Shown here in pieces: positions 1-13,300 of a DNA stretch of 27,826 bases. The notes below the pieces were generated by a model. It was not told the DNA's origin. It was given only the letters and a program-made list of their open reading frames with translations, and searched no databases. The stretch's first letter is position 1. Each line of letters opens with the position of its first letter. The stretch comes from Spirogloea muscicola (taxonomy: Eukaryota; Streptophyta; Zygnematophyceae; Spirogloeales; Spirogloeaceae): contig WELB01000424.1 of NCBI GenBank assembly GCA_009602725.1, positions 1 through 27,826 of the forward strand. Reading direction: 5' to 3'. A program made the translations under genes and the position numbers.

Positions 1-3000
1 CGCTGCCGGCGGCGGCGGCCGCCGCGACGGCGGCGCAGCAGCTCGCGCTCTGCCGATCGCAGGTACGGCCACGACCACCGGCATTGCGGATATCGCCGTC
101 GATTGATTGCCTGCATCGCGGATATCGCCCGCGTTCACTGATTGCTGGCCGCGAATGCTGGCGCTGCTGCGGCAATGGCGGCGGCGGCTCGTCTCGCCGT
201 ACCTGATGGCGCCGACGGCGGCCGCCGCAGCTGCTGCTGTGCGCGTGCGTGGCCGTGTTCGTGGTCGGCGTGGAGCGCCTGTGGCAGGCGGAGCTGCCGA
301 TCCTGAGCCCCGAGCATGGCGCCGTGGAGTTCACGCACGCCCGCGGCGGCCGCGTCCTCGCCGCCGTCACCGACGCCGTGAGTGGCCGCCGCCGCCGCCG
401 CCGTCTGGCCGCCGTCTGGCCGCCAGTGGCGCTGGCTGTTGTGATCTGTCCGTTCCGATCGGATCTGGTGCACGTCGAGGGGGCGTGGTCAGATGATGTG
501 ACAGGTCCTGGCGCCGCGTTGTGGCGGCTGCGCAGGACAAGGGCACCGACGAGGAGCGGCGGCTGGCGATGGAGGCGCAGCGGCTGGCTATACAGCCGGA
601 TTTCCGCTCCGCCGTGCTCGAGTCGCTGACATCCATGGCCTACGACTCCAACCCCAACGCCGCTGTCACCATGTGGTCCGAGTTCGTCAGGTACTTCATC
701 TCCGAGGCCCCCGGCACGGCCTCCGGAGCCTGGTCATGGCCGCCGTTGTGGATCTCGTTGCACTCCAAGACAGTGGCCGGCCTGCCTCTGCTGCAGGGAG
801 TTCCTGGAGCTGGACGATGAGCAGGGGCCGGTGGTCGACGCAGCTGCGGAGGTTGCGCAGGGCCTGGCACGCGCGCTCAGCAAGGGGAGGTCGATGGAGT
901 CGAGCACGAGCGCCGGCTTGGGCCTGACCATCGGCAACGGAGTGCGCCTCACCCGCCCCCGTCGCGGAGCCAAGCGGCTCTACGCGCTGACCGACAACAT
1001 CACCATCCCGCACGAGTTCGGCGAGAGCGTGCTGGAGGAGCACGTCGACAGCGAGAAGCTGCTCGACGTCGTCCTGCAGCCGCAGTACGAGCCCATGAAG
1101 CGCGAGGCCCTCAAGTCGGGTAAGAGCCCCGCCTCCCCCCCTACCTTCCTCCTCCCTCCCTCCTCACTGCTGGCGCTGGGCTGGCGAGATGCCCCACTAT
1201 GTGCTCCAGTATGCGCAAGCACTGTGCCCCGCCGGCCGCGCTCTTCGCCCGCCGGCCAAGCGCCGCGTCTCCCCTGTTGCCCTCGCAGAGGGCTGTGACG
1301 GGCTGGAGTGCCCGCTGTTCGCTGCCTGCGACAAGGATCGCACAACTGTCGCTGCTATCTGTCGGTGAGAGCCCCACCACTGCTATTGCCCTCTGGCAGC
1401 TCTCTGACTACTCTTCTTGTCGCCTCTTTGGCGCCTTGCAGCCACAGCCTCTGCCGCGCACAGCTCTGCTACCTCGCCCGCCCTGCTGATAAGTCTGGGG
1501 GCTGCCGCACAATGCTTGCTGGCTCTTGCAGCAATCCCGACTTCGTGGACGCATTCGAGAGGGGCCCGCCGCCGCTCAACTACCCGCAGGATTCCAGGCT
1601 TGAGCGCTCGCTATTCTTCAAGTATGAGGGCAATGTGATGCTGCTCGAGAATGTGTTCCTCAACAACAAAGGCATGGTGTTCAACCTCACGCACCACTTC
1701 ATGTACGGCGGCTGCCACGCCAACGCGCCGTTCGGCTACCCAGCTGGCACGCGCATCCGCCACTTCCACACCCTCGTGTCCCTCGTCAACTGGAACGCGC
1801 GCAACTTCTTCCACGGCCGTGAGCTCCCCCTTCCACCCTCACCCCTCCTCATCCCATCTCGTTGTGCCTGTGGTCGGTCATTCGCTCTGGCTGGCCGCTG
1901 GCGCCCCTGACTTTGCATGCACGCCACATCTGCTGCTCAAATTGGCGGCCGCCAGTCTCGGAGACTGTTCCGGACTACCTGGTGCTTGACAAAGTCCTGA
2001 AAAAGTACAAGCAGATCCCAGTCGCAGTCCGGCAGACGCAGGTTGGCCTCTCCTCTCGCTCGCCTTGCCGCATTGGTGAACCTCCTGATTGCCAGCGAGC
2101 CCATCACCTCGATCAGCGCTTGTGGTGCACACCAGGCGGCCATACGCTCGTTGCACCCGCTCAGTCGTGACGTTGCTGGCACTACTCGTGCTGGACGTCT
2201 TTGCAGGACACAGCGAATGCCATGAAGTGGCTGATGCCCATGATCGGCTGGCCTAAGGGCTCGCTCAACTACTACTACCTCTATGACAGTGGCGAAGGTC
2301 GGCCTCGCTGCTGACATCGACCACAAGCTGAGCGGACTGACTGCGAACATCGGCGCTGACTTCCAGAGCGACCAATTGTCTGCGCGTGCAGAGATCTTCT
2401 TTGCGGAGAAGCTGATGGTGCCATCCCGCGGGATGTGCTCTCGCTCCAGCGGCTCCGTCATCCGGGTGCAGCATCCCCTCACCGCGAGCGCCGGCTCATG
2501 ACCCTCTTTGGGCTGGCACAGTGCTCCGCCGCCGTGCCTTCAGCTCAAAGCCGCGCCAATTGCCGCTCGCGCGCAGAAGCTCCGCTCGGAGTACATGGTC
2601 GCGAAGCACGAGGCAACCAGAATCAGGCCGCCCGGCCTGCTGTCACGTCTTGCCGGCATAGGGCCCCCCGGCTGGATTGTCATCTATGACCGCCCCGACC
2701 AGACCCGGCAGCTGGCTCAGGTCCGCCCGCCCGTCGCAGTCGCCTGCCTGCACAACCGCAGATGGGCTCGGCGGCGCGGCGCAGGTGCAGCGACGGGCGA
2801 GCCTGACACGCGCGTGCGCAATCGGCGCAGGTGGTGGAGATCCGCTCGAAGCTGGTGGCCAAGTTCGGGAAGCACAAGGTGAAGGTGTTCCTGGGCAACC
2901 TGACGTTCCAGGGCAACCAGGAGATATTCGACCAGGCCGTGGTCTATCTTGGGCCCCACGGTGCCGGCATGACCAACCTGGTGAGCGCCACTGCTGCCCT

Positions 3001-3489
3001 CTCCCCCCCCCCCCNCCCCCCTCCTCCCCCCACCTTCTCTCTCTGTGCGCATGCATGCCGTGTATGACCGCCACACGCAAGCATGCGCCTCTTCCTCTCT
3101 CTGTTTATGTGCGTGCGTGCATGCCTCCCACATGCAAGCACGCGCCTTGCACACAGACATGTAATTGCTAATCTAACCTCTCTTCTTGCCTGGGACTTGC
3201 ACGGATTGCTGGCCCCTTTTGGTGATGTGCAACCACTAATCTAAGGTTCTGTGTGATGGGCGCACAGCTTTTCATGCAGCCAGGGACAGCCATAGTTGAA
3301 GTGCGCCCGCAACTGTACAACAATTTCTGCTTCCACCACCTCGCAGACAACTGCGGCCTCGACTATTACCTCCTGCACGGCCAAGGCAATTTCACAAGCT
3401 CGGTCGTCTGTAACGTGACCGCCATCCTGGAGACGATCCAGATGGCGCTGCCACCGAGCTGGCGGAGCTACTACGGCAAGCTGGTCTGA
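1..3489 (+). CDS. GT61/DUF563-family glycosyltransferase, multi-exon, 5' end unresolved
   Basis: Probable type II Golgi glycosyltransferase of family GT61 (DUF563), a family that adds xylose, arabinose or GlcNAc to glycans or proteins; the substrate here cannot be told. Exons that join in phase with GT-AG borders: (1-62, uncertain), 231-377, 536-690, 797-1119, 1289-1364, 1532-1818, 1956-2041, 2207-2297, 2392-2465, 2544-2720, 2831-2980, 3268-3489. From exon 231 on they give 595 residues and a TGA stop. A hydrophobic segment (LLLCACVAVFVVGV) at the start of exon 231-377 looks like the signal anchor. The C-terminal half carries the family pattern: WIVIYDRPDQTRQL, then GPHGAGMTNL joined across the last intron to LFMQPGTAIVEVRP. 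The first exon has no in-frame ATG. An ATG at 206 is out of frame with the anchor, so the start is outside the window, in another exon, or hidden by a one-base error. The family call is fairly sure; exon 1 is not. Confidence 0.82.
3001..3147. repeat. Low-complexity last intron: C-run plus a diverged tandem duplication of about 57 bp
   Basis: The last intron of the glycosyltransferase gene (2981-3267) starts with a poly-C tract holding one ambiguous base near 3015. It is followed by two diverged copies of a unit of about 57 bp (about 3034-3090 and 3091-3147). Each begins with a CT-rich run, continues with alternating GCATGC/GTGC sequence, and ends with a block like cacgcaagcatgcgcct / catgcaagcacgcgcct. 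The ambiguous base probably reflects sequencing slippage in the C-run. Confidence 0.7.
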
Positions 3490-4360
3490 TGAGAGGCTGC
3501 TGCCAATGTGCTCCAGCCAGCTGGGCGGCTGCTCGCTCTGCGTATGACTCAGCAGCATGGGCCTACTTCAGGGCTGCCTGTGGGAGCATCCTTTAGAGTT
3601 GCAAGCCGTCCTTGCTTGTGTCTGTGACTGGATGCCAGCTTAGCCATTCCACCGGAGCTTGGCGCAACCGCCAAGCTCAGCTTGGCAGCATGGCACTGGC
3701 CTTTAGAGGGCCGGACGATGCTGGACCATGAGACCAGGGGCCACATGCTGCAGCGACTGGCGATCTGCAATCAATGCAGCTGTCGCCGGCGAGGTCGCAT
3801 TGATGCTCGCGCTATCTATCTACAGCCTGTTGGCAACTTGGACAATGCTATGCGGTTCGAATTATCGGTAATGATCAGCAAACAAACAAGTTCGTGTTCA
3901 TGCTGCCTGAGCCTTAAGCCTTTGCAGTGGTTAGCAATTACATGTTGGTGAATGAAATTGTTCTACAGAGAGTCAAAAGCGCCAACTAGTGAGGAACATG
4001 GAGCTTTCGCCACCACCTTGCATGTCACACGCAGACCTGGTGCTGCCTCAGCTCTTGCACCCCTCGGTCGCACTGTTGGCATGATCTCATGCTGGTTACT
4101 GCAGTTGACTGGTCCTTACAACAACTTCAAAAAATGTCTTGAAAGGATTTACACAGGGTAGGATTAGTAGCAAAGCCAACGGTCAGCTTCACCTGCAGCA
4201 GCAAGTAAAGTGCTGCAGGATGCTGCAAAAAAGAATGGACGGTTGACTGCACAGCAGGTGGGTTATGCAGGCAGTAAGAGGGAGGCGAGGATGATGGATG
4301 CTGCTTGTGAGGTTGTCAGCACAGGGATGGGGTTGATGGGAGTTAGCACCGAGGTGAACA
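3490..4360. other. Convergent 3' intergenic region
   Basis: This stretch lies between the stop codon of the glycosyltransferase gene (plus strand) and that of the myosin gene (minus strand), so it should hold both 3' untranslated regions. The open frames inside show no recognisable protein similarity. On the minus strand TGTAA, the usual chlorophyte polyadenylation signal, occurs at about 4153-4149, roughly 210 nt past the myosin stop, with another copy near 4115. These are candidate signals only; the motif is short and expected by chance. Confidence 0.6.
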
Positions 4361-7300
4361 CTAAGCAGAATTACTTGTAAGGAAACCAAAGGCGGCGTTG
4401 TCGCGAAGGAGAGGAGGGGCATCAAGATTGGCCAGCTCAATTGAAGGCATGGACTTGGATATGTCGTCAACTGAGAATGGAATCCTGCAGTAGTGAGTGA
4501 CCACAATAATGCTCAGACTGTGTCTGGGGCAGAGCATGCTTTGCTCTTGCAAGCCAAGAACCTGGCACTTTGGACATTCCTCTCACCTAGATGACGCCCA
4601 ATCACTTTGCATTGTCAAACACATCAGACAGAAGTCTCTGGGTCGGAGATTATATAGCATATAGCTCCAGTGGACTAGACCGCATCACAAGCAACGGCCT
4701 TGCACGGGACCAATGCTGAGAAGGTAGTGGACCTGGAGTCATCATCTAGGAGGAATGAGTTGGCCGCCGCCCCATTGGAGTCCTCTGTCATGAGCACCCG
4801 CATGCTTGCAATGACCTGGCATGCACCAAGCAGCTGCATCACGTGAGGAAGTGCTCGCTGTTACAATCGCCACGGCCTATCATCACAAGCCTGACGCAAG
4901 TAACACCAGTGCTCCAGACGGAGCCTCAGCTTTGCGCAAGTTGACAAGTGCCACATCCTTCAGAAGAATCCTGAGCAAGCACCACCAACCTCGGGGGAGA
5001 CGCTGTGGGTTCCATATTTGTCATCCCAGTACATGGTGCTTATTCTGTAAAGCTGCTGGATGCTCAGAACCTGCCGTGACATTACCATGAAAGACTATTA
5101 TCACAAGATAAGCAAGGCACAAAGCAAGGGGTCCTGGAGAACTTCACTGTGACCACATCGATACAGGCTACTCTGGATTCTAGAGAGTGAGTTCGTAACC
5201 AAGCAAGGCAATGTAATTAGGACATATCCTACTCTATACATCTCATTGACCAAACGGACTGAACGGTGTGTCCTGGTCCTGCATCAGCTCTCAGTCTCTT
5301 AGAAGAGGCGGCCAACTGCGTAGCCTCAAGACTCACCGGGCACAGGTCGTGTGTGACTTCGTCAAGGGACTTCTTGGGCTTCTGGTGTATCACCTGCAGC
5401 ATGCCGACTGATAATCAGCATACTGCTAACAACTATAAGCTCTTCGCTTTACTAAGACATGTAAGGCCAGCAGCAAGAAAGATGCAGCAGGTGGATTGAC
5501 AATGGCAATGGTCCAATAGAACTATTTACTTCATAGTGGAAGTGAATAGATCTGCCTGAGAATCCATCTGTGGAGAGGAGAGGCTGCAGCGTCTTATGCA
5601 TGGTCTAGTCTCACCAGAAACCCTACAGCCTGCCGGATATACCGGAGCTCATCCCATGCAGACCCGGTGTACTGAACCCATCAAGAGCCAGCAAGCGAAG
5701 TATGAGCTTGACAGCGATCTTCTTGTCAAGTCTCACTGTGAATTTGGCAGACATGCAACATGTCAAGCATGCTGAAAACAGGCGCCTGTTCCTCTGCAGA
5801 TGCTTGCAAAAGGTGCAGGTAATGAAGGAATTCACCTCGGCAGTGGCTTCGTTGATCCAGTGCTCAAGCTCAGCCAGGCCCACTCTGACGTACTCCCCGT
5901 TGCTAAAGGAGCAGCATTCTCTCCTCAGTAAGAGGCTGAAAAGGAGCGAAGCAATAATAAAACAGCGGCAATCATCTCAAATCATGAGACTCTAGCTTGC
6001 TTTTTCTGGTGTGACTCTTACTGTGTGAAAGAAGGGAGAGCAATGAGCTTGCACTTGCTGTCACACTGTTGAGTACAGCAACCCACTGTCACTGGGATGG
6101 AAAGGCGAGTCTGACCTGTTAAATAGCTGGACATTGATGAAAGAGAATATTTGCAGGAAAAGTTTGCGGACCAAGAAAGGCGGTACCTGACATAGCAGAC
6201 AATCACAAATACATTCCCACGGCATTAATGTCTTGGCTGATTGGAGGGAGCTGGACAGTGCCTTGTCAATAGAGAGCAGACATGCACGTGACGGCTTGCC
6301 AGGCCTTCTTGCGGCACGTACTTTGTTGGCCCGCAGTGTACTAAGGAGAGAGGACAATGAGCTGATTATTGCCCCCCAGTGGCTGCTCAATGCCTGGTGG
6401 TGCCGATTCGAGGGCGACAATGACAAGGAGGACTTGCTTGACCCAGGCCGGTTCAGTCTTGGTGCCTGAAAACACGGTTATAATATTAGGTGTCTGTCCT
6501 TCTTGACAGTGACAGCAGGGGAATCATGAGGATCACTGAGATTAAACAGTAAACAGAAATGGATGGATCACAATAATTTGACTGACACTGGGCCCGAGGG
6601 CTAGCGCCAGTCAGGCAATGCTCAGACCACACAGGATTCTTGGGTAAGTGTGCAGGTCACATTTGACATAATGCAAAACTATGTGCACAAAGCAAAGTCA
6701 TTGCTCTTGCTTCAGCTTCCTTCTGTAATGTTTAATCACATGACTGTCTGACCTGGATGCAGGATCCAAGCATGGGAGTAATGTCCTGCTTGAGGTTGTC
6801 TCGGATCATGCCGTATACTTTCTCCACGTACGCCGTCAGCTGCTGCTTGAAGAGCAGTGCTGGGTACTTTGCCTCCACCTGACGCAGAACCTCTTCTCCC
6901 AGCGTTGGCGTGCCAGAAGCCAATGGGCCTGGCGACGCACGGAACCCCTGGCATGTGAGGTGCCGGCACATCAGCTGTTTGTTCTTGATCATATCATATC
7001 GTGTGACCTGTAAACACTTCGAGGTGCCAGCTTGTGTTCATTTTGTACATGAGCCACTGCATTCCAATGTACTCGAGTGCCTCCAGGAATGCTTAAGCAA
7101 CTGTATGATCGTAAGTAGCAGCGAGCTCATCGTGGAACACAAGCCTGGTGGGGGTTGCTTCATGTACTACACCTGAGCCATGCGGCCAAAGATATTGGAG
7201 GGTGTGTTCCGCCTCCGAGCAGGCGTGGACCCAGCAGCACTGCCTGCTTTCAACGTCCGCTGAAGAAGGTACAGGAGAGCGGCCGTATTCGAGAGCCAGT

Positions 7301-10300
7301 AGGCCAGCGTATCTGTAGTAGCTTTGTTCTGAAAGCCAGCCAAGGACATCATGAGACATGCCCTCTACATGTGGTGAAGACATGATGCCATGATAAATGC
7401 AATGGGTTTGAGGCTAAGGACTACAGGGGAATGTGCTGGCCAAATGATGATGTCTGCACACTCTGGACACTGTGGACGTCAAAGGTGGGCCTCCATGCCC
7501 TGTTTGAGCAGATGTGTACTACGCAGCCTCTCCAAATTCAATTCAACCTCAGTCCCACCTCAATGACAGAACCGATTGTTTGGATGATGCGATCGAAAAG
7601 AGCTGTCCGCTCGGCCTCAAAGCAGCGCCAGTGCAACAGGCACTTGTATAGGATGCAGGCTGCCACGGGCCGATTCTCACTGAAGCCGATGTCTTGGATG
7701 ATACTTGAGAGAAGCGCATCCTGATCATGCTGCACCCAACCTCGTGTAAAACAATGTAAGACCTAACAAAATACTGCATATGATATGCACGCATCAAAAT
7801 AAGCCCCAGTGGTGCTAGTACGCAAGGGCGCTAACACATTGATCAGGATGATTCGACCCAAACGTGTGATGGCCAGCTTGATTGCAAAGTTGCACTAAGC
7901 CCACAACCTGCTGTCGATCTCCTATCAACTTCTGCCTCTTCTGATCAAGCTCGCTCTGCTGCTTCTCCAGCGTCTCCGGCGTGTCCTGCTTGATTGCTGC
8001 TAATTTAGTGTGCACGCCACATCTGCGTAGGCTTGCTAAGGACAGCAGTCAAGATGGCCAAATGTGGGAGGCTCACAGATTCAGAAGTTACTGGCTTGCT
8101 TGATTTTTGCAGATTGATGGGACTCAAGCCCTGAAAGCCTTACCAAGTAGGACGGCATCTTGTGGTGACCTTGTGGAGTAAGGAAGCCATTCTCATGCGG
8201 CCTCTGCACATGCAAACCAAGTTGTGGTGTAAAGACCCTAATGTAACCATGCCAGCCAAGTCATACAGCTGGAATCAAAGAGAAGCGAAGCACTGCAGGT
8301 AGAAAGTTGGCAATTTATCGAGCTGGCCGCCCACCTGATTTATAATGGAGAAGCCGCTGTTCAAGCCCTTTGCAGGGGTAAGGGTAAGAGCCTGCTGCCG
8401 CAGGACTTGATTTTCCTGCTCGAGACTGCCAGCCTGTTCCTCCATCCTGCAAGGGCCTGGGTGTTGCATGACTTATCTGTCCTAGATGTCCTAGCATGAA
8501 GCAGCGTGCACGACTGCGCAGCGAGGGCATTCCTAGGGCAACCTTTTGCTCAGTACCAATGACAAGTCACAAAGACAGAGGCCCCACAAGATTGGAATGC
8601 CGAGCTCAGAAGCTGGATTCTGCAAGAAAAGTGTAAAGTACCCTACCTCACAATGGCCTCCTGCAATTGAGAACACTGAGCCTCCACCTCTTCCACTCTC
8701 TTAAGCGCCTCAGCTTTCTGCCTGTTTGAGGTCGTCACTTTGGTCTCCAGCACTGTCCGGTCCGCCTGCTCAGTGGCCACAAGCCGGAGTAGCTCCTCCT
8801 TCTCTGCTCTCGATGTCCTCAACTCAGCCAGTAGCTCTTTGCTCGCTTGCAGGTCAGGTGACCTGAAATCTCCTCTCGGAGAATCCCTCTGGACATCCAA
8901 TTCGTGTTGCGTTTCTGCAACCTGGTGGCTTGCCTTTGCCAGCATACTTTGCAGCCTGCGTATTTCACCTTCCTTGCCAGCAATTTCGGCATCCCTCGCT
9001 GCCACCTCGTCAATCTGCAACGGCTAGCTTGTTATCAGAAGAGGTCCTCTGCTAGAAGACGTCCTCTCGTAGTTGTTAAATAGACCTCCTATGATGCCTC
9101 TGTCAAGCCAAAAGTGGTTCTCCAACAATCAACTAAGTGGCAAGGAAATGCGAAGATGGTTCTGGCACTAAAAGTACTCAAATCACTGTTGCGAAGCCTA
9201 GAAAAGTATACCCTCAAGCGTTTCTCGAGTTGCAAGCGCCATGTGAGCTCTTCATTTTCTTTTTCCAACTTCGTCTTTGCTGCTTGCAATGCACCAGTTT
9301 CTCTTGCCTCCTGAAGTGGCATAAGCACCAGAAGAAGGTGTCAGTGTCAGAGGTAAAAGGAGAGACGCTCTACTACAAACCACATTTCAGTGACTTCTGC
9401 CCCAGATGCCGTGGTCTAAGTGTCTGATTCTGAACTGTGTCGGTCCATTGTGTGTACTGCGTCAATTGGGACCGCTCCAGTGGGTGTGACTGCAGAAGGT
9501 GTGCTTGCAGACAGCCAGGCATGCTAGAGTTCACAACATCATTGGACACACTTCTCTAAGTGAGGCCAGCCAAGGGGTTGCTAAGAGTGCACAGGCATCT
9601 ATGCATGATATAGGCTGAACATCTATGCATGATATAGGCTGAATGTAGGACCAGTTTGAGCTTGCGAAGCTGAGCCCTTGCAGCTCGGCGGCGCCAGAGG
9701 GACTGTAGGCAAATTGCTGACTTTCTGAGCCTCCCGTATTTTGCTCTCTCGCAATGACCACGGTAAGCAGCCTGTTATGAAGCAACATGTATCACTTTTA
9801 GCTGGCTATTACTTGTCCGAATGATCGGCCCATGAAGCAAGGAAACAGTCAAAAGAGAAACCCAACATTGGCACATCCTGCAGCTGTGCTCTGCAGTATG
9901 CATTTGAAAGGTTGATAACCTGGAAACCGGAACAGCGATCCTATTGAGGAATGGCACCATTGCATTTCTCATTGCAGTTTTTGCTGACAATGAGTGCTAT
10001 CTTAAGGTGGAAGTGCACCTGGATCGTCGAGGCTGCTCTTGCACGGCGTAGTTGGCGAGAAAGGGCTCTTGCGAACATTCCTCGAGCACCTGCTTGAAGC
10101 TGCACGGTGGCTCTTTGAAGACGAGCATAATGCACTCTGGCCAACCATGATCGAACATACTTCTGTATTGTTATGGTTGCCGCATCTGCTTGCATGCGGT
10201 GGTACAAATCTCGAGCCGCCTTGCCTACAGTCAAAGTTCCATACACAACTCCCATTCTGTTAAGCATGGTGGTAGGAACATCTTTCCATCTTCGAAGTGC

Positions 10301-13300
10301 AATTATGCAAGCATCCAATCTGGAAAGGAGGATCTTAAGATCGGACTGATGTGATGGGCTCTATAAACTATGTCCAAGAATCACGAGACAAACACTTATG
10401 AAGAGGTCAAGCTCATGTTATCCTATAGACCTCTCTAGCGGGCATGGGCAGCCGGCTGCTAGTTAGAAGCCAATTTGGTCCAACTTGCTCACAAAACTCA
10501 GAATGACAAGCTCACACAGTCAGCCAAAATGAATCTGCTCACAACTCTCAGAAACACAAGCTAGCGCAGCCAATCACCTCGCCAATGTGCTTGCAGCTTC
10601 ACTGCGGCCTTCCGCATAGCTCTGAAGTGCCTCTGAAGGATAAACATTTGCACGGTCCGCTGTATCCTCCTTGCAGCTTGGTTTAGGACTTCAGCCCTCT
10701 GCGTATCAAGCTCTGCAATCTGGCCTGCTCGAAGGAAGACCTTGGTTTTTCCAAGCTGCCACATACAGTCACAGAGACTCAGCAGATATATGACAACTGC
10801 TGGCTTCGCCGGCTACTCGGAGGTACAATTATCCTCCTTGCAGAACGTGTGCCTTACGTGGTTAAACTGCACCATAATACCACAGACCTGATAATTTTTC
10901 AGTCCCGTCTTGTTCAGCAACCTAAGTGTTGCCTCCTTCTCATCACAACTGAAATGCAATCAAGTCCAAACAACAAAAAATGAGATTGTTTTTTATTGTT
11001 ATAGCATGTGACACCATCATACCCAATCTGTATAGACCAAGTCATAAACCATCATACCCACCTTGTAAGTGATGTAAGTCCGTCCACAAATGGCCAAGGC
11101 ACACAGTATACGCACGAAGCCAATGACTTCGTAATTTCACAAGCAACTTTCACAACCCTCACAAGCAACCTCTAGACGTACGTAAGTTCATGCATTAGTC
11201 CAATGTTGGCAGGTCGTCTGCACATTGATGTACTAACTTGTCTTGGAGAAGCTCTAGAGCGAGCACGCTGAAGCGCTCAAGGAACTCATCATACAACTTC
11301 CGAGTAGGATAACCTGCACAACTGATTCTGACTGCCTCCAGAACACCCTGCAGCCATTGCCCAGGCAAAGGTGAGAGCTTGTTTATCACACACGTCTTTA
11401 ACATTGGCAGCTCTCTTGCTCTTGGCAAGCAAAGTAGATGGTGCAATCCACTCTGTCTACCAAATACAATGAAAGTGCAAACTACTCAGGCTAGCTTGCT
11501 GACAAATCTATATCCAGGCACAGGCCAATAATCTGCTAGTAAAAGAATGAGTGCCAGGTAAGTTGCACGTACTCCACACCGGAGTTGCTGAAGTACATTC
11601 CGATGCTCGAATAAACTTGGCGAATTTTTCATGTTTGGTTTTACGCAACGAATATAATGCGGCTGCGTTGTCTTGAGGGTCTCCATCAGGGCTGCAAGTT
11701 GTTGCTGCCAGGCAGATGGGAGAAGCGATACATGAGCTTCACAAGAGCCATGCAGCACTCTGTACGAGGATGCGACGCATTGCAGCCTGGCCAACTTGCA
11801 ACTTCACTGCTGCAACAGTCCTCCCATGAGCGGAAGCAAATAGAGAAGCGAGCTATGCTGTCATGGTATCTTATCCCTATCCAATCTGGTCATAAGGATG
11901 ATGGCATCATGCATAGAGATGCAAGACATCCCACATGAGGTCAGAAGAGTATAACGTGATGTGAGGGACTGAAGTGAACAAGGTCAAAGTAAGACGAGCT
12001 TGTCTTCAAATGACACGAGAGAGGAGAAGTGAAGGAGAGGGCCATGCCTTGAAGCCGGTGCCTAGAGATGAAAACTTGTATGAAGAGGTACTCGTGTCAT
12101 TGGCAAGTGGAAAGATACTGGCAACAAAAGGGCAACTGGAATTTCCAAGTAAGGTTTGATGCTCAGCCACTATGTAGTCCTTGTTTTTTTCCAAGAACAA
12201 GTCGGTCTGATAGGTGACCTGCCCAAATGTCACTGTTGTTGCTGTCAAGCTGTGCTGTTACAGTAAGTCAAGCTGCTCAGATGCATATTGGACTGGCTCA
12301 TATTAGCTTGGCCTCTTAGCAATAATGAAATGTGTCCTAGTCTGAACGTTAAGACTACATAGATGCCAATCTTGTGGTTCTAACAGGTAAAGGGCTCACT
12401 TGTGAAGGTAAATTACCTGCCCAGCATAGTGGTCTATGGTGAAGTCTGTCCTAGATACTTTAGGCTTGGTAAATCGCGGATTGTTGGAGAAGGCCTGATA
12501 CAACTTGGTCGCAAATGTCTCATGTGTTGACCTTGGAAACATGCTGTAAAATTCAAGGAGACCATCAGATAGACGCCAGACTTCATTACCTTAAGATTTC
12601 AATCCATAATCTGTGATGCCAGGTGCTGCTGGCAGATCAAGGGGCAGTTTAATGACTTGCTTCTTAGCTTGCAGCAGCTGAAGACAGCAGCACAATAACT
12701 TGAAGAAGTACACTTACCATTGCTCGTCCAGCAGAGAGATCATCCCGCCTGGTTTCTGAGGACAAGCGTTGCATAAGTATGAGGGGGAAGCCAAAGGCAA
12801 AACAAGCCAAGCGAGAGTCTCATTTTGAGCAGCTTTGCATGCCACTGCTACATTCTGTGCTCAAATATGTAGTAAGGAGCATCAGGTAAGCCAAATCTTC
12901 TCATGGTGAAGATATTGCAGTGTGTTGCTGCACCTTCTCAATGAGGTCTAGCACGTCCTTATTGTCCACAAAGTCAATGTAGCTCCAGTCAATCGCCTCT
13001 TTCTCATACTCCTCCTGCTCCATCTTGAAGACATGCTGTCCAATCACAAAGAACGTCTGTTATGCTCAATATCAGCGTATTGTGATCTACTGAGATGGGT
13101 ACGACAGTTCTCTAGACGAGTTTGCTCCTTCTACTTGATGGCTGCTCCTTAAGTATGAATGGAGCAAGCGCAGCCGTTATCTTGCACATGCCTCAATTTT
13201 CTCAATAAGCAGAGCAATGTGAATTCAGTGTCCTTACCTGGTTAAAGTGTTGCTGAAGTTTCTCATTTGCTAGATTAATGCAAAACTGCTCAAAGCTGTT

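Noticed and set aside
135-473. Ala/Arg-rich open frames on both strands at the window start
   Set aside because: They arise from GCC/GGC-rich sequence; only the frame holding the hydrophobic anchor connects to the glycosyltransferase exons.
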